Positions 52,921 through 59,887 of a stretch of 64,000 nt of DNA are shown here, one piece after another. Source of the stretch: Methanofollis liminatans DSM 4140 (GTDB lineage: Archaea > Halobacteriota > Methanomicrobia > Methanomicrobiales > Methanofollaceae); NCBI RefSeq assembly GCF_000275865.1, contig NZ_CM001555.1, positions 1,075,706 to 1,139,705 of the forward strand, read 5' to 3'. The position numbers and the translations under genes are program-made. The notes below the pieces were generated by a model. That model saw nothing but the letters and a program-made list of their open reading frames with translations. It was not told the DNA's origin and ran no database searches. How positions within the stretch are numbered: the first letter of the stretch is position 1; each line of letters begins with the position of its first letter.

Positions 52921-54204
52921 ATGACGAACCTCAAAGATCTGGTGCCCTTTATCGGCACCCTATTCCTCTGCGCCCTCATGGTGCAGGGGGCCCTGGCCGC
53001 TGTGGTCGGGGACAGAACAGATGCCGGGAATATCACCATCACCATCCTGCCCCCGGTGGCAGAGGTCGATCTGGGCGGAACGGCCGATTACGACCTGGTC
53101 CTGGATCGCCTCCCGTCCGGTATAGCCGGGTACAACATCTCGGTCGGTCTGACCGACGGATCGGTCGGCGAGATCGTCGTCGTGACCTTCCCTGCATGGG
53201 CCGGGCTGAAGGGCAACGGTACCCTGCCGGCGGATGAGGTCTGGTGCACGGCGGTGGATCTCGCCGGCGGCGCCGGAACCGAGAATATCACGCTCATGAC
53301 CCTCACCCTCCGCGGCGATGCCGCAGGATCGACCGACGTTGTGGTTAGAGAAGGAGTTGTTGAGGATCGCACCGGTGGGTTGCCCTCTATCCTGGACGTC
53401 GTTCCGGCGACCTTTGCGGTGGGGCAGGCCGTGAACGGGGCGGTCAACTTCACTGCCGACGTGACCGATGGCACCGCCCCGCTCACCGTGCAGTTCACCG
53501 ACACCAGCACGGTTGAAAATGTCACCTCGTGGTTCTGGGACTTCGGCGACGGGTTCATGTCGACGCGGCAGCACCCGCTCTATACCTTCCACGATCTTGG
53601 CTCCTTCACCGTCACCCTCACCCTGACCGACGCCCGGAATCTCACCTGGACCCAAACCAGAGAGGGCTTCATCACCACCCGCAACGAGACCGTGAGAGAT
53701 GCCGACTTTATCGCTAACGTCACAGAGGGGCCGGCGCCTCTGGCCGTGCAGTTCACCGACACCGGGACGATCGAGAATGTCACCGGATGGTCCTGGGACT
53801 TCGGGGACGGCGGCACCTCGGATGAGCAAAACCCGGTGTGGGTCTATATGGCGCCGGGCCGGTACAATGTCTCACTCATGGTGACCGACATCTGGAATGC
53901 CACGTTCTGGGAGGAAAAGGTCGGGTACATCACCGTCAATGAGTCAGAAGAGTACGCCGATTTCACCGCCAATGTAACCGGGGGCGAGGCGCCGCTGGCA
54001 ATCCAGTTCACCGATACGAGCACGGTGAGGAACATCACCTCATGGTTCTGGGAGTTCGGCGACGGGAACACCTCTGAGGAGCAGCATCCGGTCCATATCT
54101 ACACAGCAAACGGCACCTATGACGTCGGGCTCACGATCAACCGGGAGGGGGATCCCTCGTATGAGGTGCGCTACGACGGTTACATCACGGTCGGCATTGC
54201 ATGA
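52921..54204 (+). CDS. Secreted protein: cohesin-like module and three PKD domains
   Basis: A 427-residue exported protein with signal peptide FIGTLFLCALMVQGALA. Residues about 37-170 form the cohesin-like module (VDLGGTADYDLVLDRLPSG, FPAWAGLKGNGTLPADEVW), near-identical at DNA level to that of the protease upstream. Three PKD domains follow (about 178-262, 262-345, 345-427), each with a W.WDFGDG or W.WEFGDG core. Unlike its neighbours it has no dockerin-like tail, and no membrane anchor. It lies 20 bases after the protease, so they should be cotranscribed; a scaffold or adaptor for dockerin-bearing partners is a reasonable guess. Confidence 0.8.
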   Translation: MTNLKDLVPFIGTLFLCALMVQGALAAVVGDRTDAGNITITILPPVAEVDLGGTADYDLVLDRLPSGIAGYNISVGLTDGSVGEIVVVTFPAWAGLKGNGTLPADEVWCTAVDLAGGAGTENITLMTLTLRGDAAGSTDVVVREGVVEDRTGGLPSILDVVPATFAVGQAVNGAVNFTADVTDGTAPLTVQFTDTSTVENVTSWFWDFGDGFMSTRQHPLYTFHDLGSFTVTLTLTDARNLTWTQTREGFITTRNETVRDADFIANVTEGPAPLAVQFTDTGTIENVTGWSWDFGDGGTSDEQNPVWVYMAPGRYNVSLMVTDIWNATFWEEKVGYITVNESEEYADFTANVTGGEAPLAIQFTDTSTVRNITSWFWEFGDGNTSEEQHPVHIYTANGTYDVGLTINREGDPSYEVRYDGYITVGIA

Positions 54205-54268
54205 GCATACCCTCGCGCATGGATCTCCCGGATCTGGAGATACTCCCTCCGTCCCAATTTTGAGTTCG

Positions 54269-54288
54269 GCGCCCGCCCGGGCGGGCGC
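54269..54288 (+). terminator. Perfect 20-bp GC palindrome, likely terminator
   Basis: GCGCCCGCCCGGGCGGGCGC, followed by TTCTCC, 65 bases after the last surface gene. The 349-base gap 54205-54553 holds no gene; it also contains a likely TATA element AAATTTATT near 54386 for the histidine kinase. Confidence 0.55.
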
Positions 54289-54553
54289 TTCTCCTGGAGA
54301 TCTCCACACCATCAGAAGAAGGCCCTGGTGGCGCCCATGCCCTCTCATGCCCCGGTCCCGGCACTGAAATCCAGATTCAAAAAGCAAATTTATTTGAAAG
54401 TGGTCTATTCCATTCTCTATAGCAATTTCAGAAGTTTGGAAGTGGGTGCAGAAAAGAAAAAGAATATCATGTAGAGTGCGAATCTCTATGCAGTGCATTT
54501 CACTCCGCCTGCCCGGCCTGCAGGTTGGGCCTGCATCGGAATAATCTGAGGAG

Positions 54554-56443
54554 ATGAAGCAATTTTCACGTGAAATCGGCAGAGGGCGCTCTTTTAACGC
54601 GCACCTGATGATCTATGTCATTCTGATCATCGTTTTTGTCATCGCTATTCTATCCTCATACTCGTATTTTGAGGCGAAAAACGATATCGTCGAGAAAACC
54701 GACCTCCTGCAGGAGCAGGCGGAAAAGAGCATCATCGAATGGATGATCCTCGTCGATGCCGGTCTGGAGATGTATGACGACACTCTCAACGCCCGCATGC
54801 AGACCGGGTTTGAGGACTTTTTAAGGGCGTACGAAGAGGCGGGCAATGACCCCGCACAGATGGACCTCGAACGCCTCAAAGAGGACCTCGGCGGCACGAT
54901 GGACCTCTACATCATCGATCAGGACGGGGTCATCAGGTACAGCACGGTCGAGCACGAGATCGGGGTCGACTTCAGTGGCATCCCGGATTTCTTCGCCTAT
55001 ATCACACTGCTCCGTGAAGGCGATTCGTTCTCGGCAGACCGCGTGGTGCGAGAGCGGACGTCCGGGATAGTTAGAAAATACGCCTATATGCCGACGCCCG
55101 ATCACCGCTACCTCCTGGAGCTTGGCCTTGTCCCCGAACTGCTCGAAACCAGGAAACTCGGCCTCTCCTATGTCCAGACTACCGACAATCTCAAAACGCT
55201 CAATCAGGACCTCTTGAGCATACGCATATATGATATTTTCGGGCAGATTGTCGGGAATAAGAGTTATATGGGGGACGACCTCCAGAGAGAGAGGATCTCC
55301 TCGGTGATCGAGGAGCGGCAGGGGGCGGTGTACGCCGACCCGGCGAACCGCACCGAGACCCATTACCTTTTTTTGGACCTGCGGGACCCGGACTATGCAT
55401 CTGATCTGTCCATGGTGATCGAGCTCACCTATACCACCGCATCCCTCGACCAGAAACTTACGTCCCTCTTATTCTCGCACATCATGATCGCTCTTCTTGC
55501 GGTACTTCTCAGCGGCTTGCTCGTCTTTGTGGGTATCTGCCATGTTTCCCGGCCAATATCCGAGGTCGTCGAGGACATCGACCGGATCGCGCAGGGCGAC
55601 CTCGACCACCGGATCAGGCATACGCAGGGCCTCGAGTTCTCCCGCCTGGAAAACAGCATCAATGCGATGGTTGGTGCTCTCAAGGCGAGCCTCGGGCGCG
55701 CGCAGGAGTCTGAACGGGCACTCCGTGAGTACAACGAGAACCTCGAGGCGATCATCACAGAGCGGACGGCCGAGTTGAAAGCCTCAAACGAAGAGGCGAA
55801 CCTCTACATCGACATCATGTCCCATGACATCAACAACACCAACACCATCGGCCTCGGCTATCTCCAGATGATTGTTGACCGTTTCGACGGGCGGGAGAGA
55901 GACCTGGCAGAGCGCGTCAGAAACAGCATCTTAAGGAGTTCGCAGATCATCCAGAACGTCTCCACCATCAGGACGATCCATATGCGAAACCTCCCGCTCG
56001 AACCGGTCGATCTGGACCTGGTGATCAGGGCGGAGATCGCCGGGAATCACAATGCCGGGATTCATTACGAGGGCGGCCCAGTCCTGGTCTGTGCAGACAC
56101 CCTTCTTTCCGAGGTATTCTCCAACCTGATAGGAAACGCCTTCAAGTTCATGGGAGGAAAAGGCGAGGTCACCATCAGGGTCGAAGAGGGAGAGGACGAG
56201 GTGCTGGTCTCGGTGGAGGACACAGGGCCGGGGATACCCGACGATCTGAAGGAGGCGATATTCGGTCGTTTCAAGCGGGGATCTGAAAAAGTAAGCGGAA
56301 AAGGGCTTGGCCTCTATATCGTCCGCTCTCTTGTAGAGCATTATGGCGGGATGGTCTGGGTGGAAGACCGTGTGCCCGGTGTCCCCGGGGCAGGGGCGGC
56401 GATCAGGTTCACCCTGAAACGCCCTCCCTGCCAGGAGCCCTGA
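54554..56443 (+). CDS. Membrane sensor histidine kinase (extracellular sensor, HAMP, HATPase)
   Basis: A 629-residue two-component sensor. An N-terminal helix (LMIYVILIIVFVIAILSSY) and a second one (MIALLAVLLSGLLVFVGI, around 310-330) enclose an extracellular double-Cache-like domain of about 270 residues. Next are a HAMP region (RPISEVVEDIDRIAQGDLDHR), a coiled coil, an H-box IDIMSHDINNTNTIG, and an ATPase with N box NLIGNAFKF, G1 DTGPGIP and G2 GKGLGLYIV. It sits directly after the surface-protein cluster in the same direction and may sense an external signal for it; no cognate regulator is adjacent. Confidence 0.92.
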   Translation: MKQFSREIGRGRSFNAHLMIYVILIIVFVIAILSSYSYFEAKNDIVEKTDLLQEQAEKSIIEWMILVDAGLEMYDDTLNARMQTGFEDFLRAYEEAGNDPAQMDLERLKEDLGGTMDLYIIDQDGVIRYSTVEHEIGVDFSGIPDFFAYITLLREGDSFSADRVVRERTSGIVRKYAYMPTPDHRYLLELGLVPELLETRKLGLSYVQTTDNLKTLNQDLLSIRIYDIFGQIVGNKSYMGDDLQRERISSVIEERQGAVYADPANRTETHYLFLDLRDPDYASDLSMVIELTYTTASLDQKLTSLLFSHIMIALLAVLLSGLLVFVGICHVSRPISEVVEDIDRIAQGDLDHRIRHTQGLEFSRLENSINAMVGALKASLGRAQESERALREYNENLEAIITERTAELKASNEEANLYIDIMSHDINNTNTIGLGYLQMIVDRFDGRERDLAERVRNSILRSSQIIQNVSTIRTIHMRNLPLEPVDLDLVIRAEIAGNHNAGIHYEGGPVLVCADTLLSEVFSNLIGNAFKFMGGKGEVTIRVEEGEDEVLVSVEDTGPGIPDDLKEAIFGRFKRGSEKVSGKGLGLYIVRSLVEHYGGMVWVEDRVPGVPGAGAAIRFTLKRPPCQEP

Positions 56444-56482
56444 AGCGTCAGGCATAAGAAGTCTGGTGGTGAACTCCAGCAG

Positions 56483-57637
56483 ATGGACCCGATCCTGCAG
56501 GTCGTCCTGATCCTGGCCGCCGCGAAGATCGCCGGGGAGGCCGTTGAACGGGCTGGCTTTCCCGCGCTTATCGGCGAGATCGGCGCCGGCATCGTGCTTG
56601 GACCGTCCCTCTTCGGGCTGGTCGCGTATGACGATACGCTGGCATTTCTTGCAGATATCGGGATCATCGCCCTGCTCTTCGTCAGCGGGATCCAGATGAA
56701 CATCAGGTCGTTTGTCGCTTCAGAACGTTCAGCGGCTTCGACGGCGCTTCTGGGCATCGTCGTCCCTTTTCTGATGGGCGCAGGCGTCGGCGTCGTGGCT
56801 GGTTTTTCCCCACTTGAAACGCTCTTTATAGGTGTCGCCCTCTCAGTCACCTCCATCGGGGTCTCGGTGCGGGCGCTCATCGACCTCCGAAAGATGAACA
56901 CACCGTCCGGGGCGACGATCGTCGGGGCGGCGGTCATGGACGACATCATCGGCATCCTCCTGCTTGCCATGCTCACGGCGGTGGCGGCCGGGAGCGGGAG
57001 CTCGGCGCTCTACACCATCACGGCCGGGGGAGCCTTCCTTGCGGCGACCCTGATCATCGGGCGCCGTTTGCTGCCCGCCGTGATGAGGCGCGCCCGCGCC
57101 ACCCACACCCACGAGATGCCGTACACGGCAGCGATCGCCATCGCCCTCTTCATGGCGTACCTCTCCCATCTTGCCGGCCTCCATTACGCCGTTGGCGCCT
57201 TCCTTGCCGGCCTGCTCCTCGGCGACCAGATCAGGGACGACCGCACCCTTTTCGAAGGAATAGCAGATTTTTCCTTTGGTTTCTTCGTGACCTTCTTCTT
57301 CGCCTCGATCGGGCTGCTCGCCGCGATCACGCTCGACACCCTCCTCTCCCCCTTTGTTCTCCTCCTGATCCCTGTCGCATTCGCCGGGAAGATCCTGGGC
57401 GGGTGGCTCGGCTCGGTCAGGTTCATGGAGACACACGCCGAAGCCCTCGTCGTCGGGATCGGGCTCTGCCCCCGCGGTGAGATCACGCTGGTTATCGGGC
57501 AGATCGGGCTGCTCGCCGGGCTGATCACTGAGGAGATCTTCTCGGCCTTCACCGTGGTGGCGGTCGTCTCTGTCCTGGTCACGCCGGCCTTGATGGCCTG
57601 GGGCTACCGGCGGCTGGCAATCAGAGGTGGCCGGTGA
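56483..57637 (+). CDS. Cation:proton antiporter, CPA2/Kef family
   Basis: A 384-residue membrane protein with about 12 helices of the Na+/H+ exchanger domain. Typical features are FPALIGEIGAGIVLGPSLFG at the start, the helix with VMDDIIGILLLAML carrying the acidic pair used in cation binding, and HYAVGAFLAGLLLGDQI. No C-terminal TrkA-N or TrkA-C domain, so it is the transporter core only. Follows the kinase by 39 bases and overlaps the convergent CBS gene by 17. Confidence 0.92.
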   Translation: MDPILQVVLILAAAKIAGEAVERAGFPALIGEIGAGIVLGPSLFGLVAYDDTLAFLADIGIIALLFVSGIQMNIRSFVASERSAASTALLGIVVPFLMGAGVGVVAGFSPLETLFIGVALSVTSIGVSVRALIDLRKMNTPSGATIVGAAVMDDIIGILLLAMLTAVAAGSGSSALYTITAGGAFLAATLIIGRRLLPAVMRRARATHTHEMPYTAAIAIALFMAYLSHLAGLHYAVGAFLAGLLLGDQIRDDRTLFEGIADFSFGFFVTFFFASIGLLAAITLDTLLSPFVLLLIPVAFAGKILGGWLGSVRFMETHAEALVVGIGLCPRGEITLVIGQIGLLAGLITEEIFSAFTVVAVVSVLVTPALMAWGYRRLAIRGGR

Positions 57638-58067
57638 TCCGCAGGTGCGCGATGATCATGCAGACCTCGATGCGCCCGACGACCGCACCGGCACCGTCGA
57701 CGACGACGAGGACCGGGTAGCGGTAGCGTTCCATCGCCTCCATCGCCTCCCGCACGGTGGCGGTATCGGGGATCGTGATATGCCCCCTGGTCATGATGTC
57801 TGCAGCGACCGCTGCGTCCCCCCTCAGGAGGCAGTCGATGCAGGTGGTCCTTTTCCGGCTCCGCACGCCGATGACGTGCCCGACGGCGGTGAGGAGGTCG
57901 AGTGCGGTGATAAAACCGAGAAAACGATTTTCTGGTCCTGATACGACGAGATCGATGCAACCGGTTTGGGAAAATAGTTCAAATATTTCGGGCAGCGGCG
58001 TGTCTGGGGGGATGGTGGACGGCGCGCCTGACATGACGGCGGTGACGGGAATCTCTGTCGGTTCCAT
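57621..58067 (-). CDS. CBS-domain pair protein
   Basis: A 148-residue protein of two CBS motifs (Bateman module), one starting VTAVMSGAPSTIPPDTPL and one starting ADIMTRGHITIPDTATV. Such modules bind adenine nucleotides and report cell energy state. An insert with two cysteines (RTTCIDCLL) between them is unusual. Downstream of the kinase gene on the same strand after 62 bases that contain a possible TATA box (minus strand AAATATCTATA). Confidence 0.86.
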   Translation of the reverse strand: MEPTEIPVTAVMSGAPSTIPPDTPLPEIFELFSQTGCIDLVVSGPENRFLGFITALDLLTAVGHVIGVRSRKRTTCIDCLLRGDAAVAADIMTRGHITIPDTATVREAMEAMERYRYPVLVVVDGAGAVVGRIEVCMIIAHLRITGHL

Positions 58068-58129
58068 TGGCTCTGGAAGTTCTATACGCCGGGGCTGGTA
58101 TAGATATTTTTGTCAGCGGTCTTCGGACA

Positions 58130-59560
58130 TCAGCACCGCCATGTCCCGGCCGGGAGGCGGATCTCGAAACATGCCCCCTTTCCGGCCTCCCCCCTCTCCG
58201 CGATTGAGATCCCGGTTATATCGAGTATCTCCCGCGTGAGATACAGCCCGAAACCGGCATCCAATCCGAAGCCTTTGGAAAAGATCCGCTCCTTGATTGC
58301 ATCGGACACGCCAACGCCGTTGTCCCTGAAGGTGATAATCCCCTCAGGCCCCTCAGTCCTGAAGGTGACTGAGATCGTGGTGAACGCCCCGGCATGCCTG
58401 ACGGCATTATCGATCAGGCTGGAGAAGGCTTTGTACAGCATCTGGTCGGCATAGACCTCAAGGGTGCCGGTGGAGACGACAAGATCCACCCCCTTCAGTT
58501 TCCTCGGTCCCTGTGCGTTCCCGAGGACGTCCCTGACATTTTGCCAGCAGGGCGCCTTTATCCCGATTTTTTCGTACTCTCTGGTGAAGGTGATCTGCTG
58601 CTCGATCTTTCTGGTCGCCGTCTCGATGATCTTCAGGACGTCGGCAAGGTCGGGCCGATCCTCAAGGTCTTCCCCGAGGAGTTCGAGGTATCCGACCAGC
58701 ACCGCCACCTGATTGAGGATGTCGTGCCTGGTGACCGAGGAGAGGAGCGCGAGTCTTTTATTGACGTCCCTGAGCCTCTCCTCCTCTCGCTTCAGGTCTG
58801 TGACGTCCCGTGCGATCACCAGGGTGCCCTGGCGTGCGCCGCCGGCACAGATGGGGGAGCACCGCACGTCCAGGGTTGCATATGCGCCGTCTCTCTTCCT
58901 GACCCTGATCTCCCTGCCGGCTTCGTGCGCTCGCTCGCGGTCCTCCTCCCCATCTCCAGCCCTGCGGGCGATCTCCCTGCCGGTGATCTGGTCGTCGTTG
59001 AGTACGGCGCCGGGAAATTCTTCAGGCGCATAGCCGAGCATGGTCATGGACGAGGGGGAGACAGAGACAATCTCTCCATCCCGGTCGGTGACGATGATGA
59101 GGTCGGTGCAGTGTTCGGCGATATACCTGATGTTTTCCCTCTGATCCCTCCCTTCCTCTATTTTTCTGACGGCGTGAAAGATGGCTTCCCCAAGGCCGGA
59201 GGATAGAGATTTCGGATCCCTATTTTTTCTGATATAGTGATCTGCGCCGTTATTCAGGGCGTCTATCGGAAGGTCCTCGTCCTGGCTCCCGGTGAAGAAG
59301 ATGAACGGGAGATGGGGAGCAATGAGGCGGGCAGCTCTGAGGAGGGCGATGCCGTCCATGCGCGGAGGAAGGTGTTCGGCGATGACGATATCGAAAGCCT
59401 CTCTGGTGAGCAGTTCAAGCGCTTCCTGGTCTGACGTACAGGATACGACTAAAAAACGTTTTTTTTCTGAAATATTCTCGATATATCTGGAGAGATCTGG
59501 ATCGTTGTCCATGTGGAGGATCCGTATCTGTTCGCAGTCCTCATCCAGATCAGGCATCAT
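58130..59560 (-). CDS. Hybrid sensor kinase: pseudo-receiver, PAS, histidine kinase
   Basis: A 476-residue soluble signalling protein. Residues about 10-130 are a response-regulator receiver: RILHMDNDPDL has the acidic pair, FFTGS the Thr and YIRKNRDP the Lys, but the phosphoacceptor site reads DIVIAEHLPPRMDG with Glu in place of Asp. A PAS domain (about 145-260) and a kinase part follow: H-box VTRHDILNQVAVLVGYLE, N box SSLIDNAVRHAG, G1 DNGVGV. ATG 59560 (or 59557) is the likely start; a longer frame begins before a promoter-like AT stretch. Confidence 0.88.
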   Translation of the reverse strand: MMPDLDEDCEQIRILHMDNDPDLSRYIENISEKKRFLVVSCTSDQEALELLTREAFDIVIAEHLPPRMDGIALLRAARLIAPHLPFIFFTGSQDEDLPIDALNNGADHYIRKNRDPKSLSSGLGEAIFHAVRKIEEGRDQRENIRYIAEHCTDLIIVTDRDGEIVSVSPSSMTMLGYAPEEFPGAVLNDDQITGREIARRAGDGEEDRERAHEAGREIRVRKRDGAYATLDVRCSPICAGGARQGTLVIARDVTDLKREEERLRDVNKRLALLSSVTRHDILNQVAVLVGYLELLGEDLEDRPDLADVLKIIETATRKIEQQITFTREYEKIGIKAPCWQNVRDVLGNAQGPRKLKGVDLVVSTGTLEVYADQMLYKAFSSLIDNAVRHAGAFTTISVTFRTEGPEGIITFRDNGVGVSDAIKERIFSKGFGLDAGFGLYLTREILDITGISIAERGEAGKGACFEIRLPAGTWRC

Positions 59561-59723
59561 GAATAGAATATATCCTCTTCTGCAGGGGATAAATGTATAT
59601 CTCAGGGCCAGTGAGATAAAACGTCGCTTTAAATTCATATGTTTATACAATCGCTCTGTAATATTCTCCTGAAAAAAGAGATATCGATATATATCATGAT
59701 CTTAATGCGAGCGCCGGGGCGAG

Positions 59724-59747
59724 CCTGCCCACCCTGAACAGGGCAGG
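59724..59747 (+). other. Hairpin upstream of P-type ATPase
   Basis: CCTGCCC (59724-59730) pairs with GGGCAGG (59741-59747) around a 10-base loop. The gap 59561-59887 otherwise has no gene; this hairpin could belong to a longer leader or end a transcript from the divergent side. Confidence 0.4.
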
Positions 59748-59831
59748 TGCTGTCAGGGTTCTGTCACCGCAGGAAAGTTTGAGAGGCCGGAGCGGAGGTT
59801 GACGGATCCCCAGACCTTAAGGATTCGGTCC

Positions 59832-59877
59832 CACGATAGCATTTAATATCGTGAGATGGCCTCACTTCCCTGAAGTG
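59832..59877 (+). promoter_or_regulatory. Palindrome over box A and second hairpin before the ATPase
   Basis: CACGATA (59832-59838) and TATCGTG (59847-59853) form a perfect inverted repeat whose centre contains TTTAATAT, itself a candidate TATA box with initiation near 59872. A second one, CACTTC-CCT-GAAGTG (59863-59877), lies just before the ribosome binding site GAGGGGG. Read as an operator over the promoter, a repressor could shut off the ATPase; read as RNA, the stems flank the start region. Confidence 0.5.
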
Positions 59878-59887
59878 TTCGAGGGGG

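Noticed and set aside
59700-59887. Fluoride or magnesium riboswitch before the ATPase
   Set aside because: The hairpins do not fit the consensus of riboswitch classes I can recall; an operator over the promoter explains the symmetry better.
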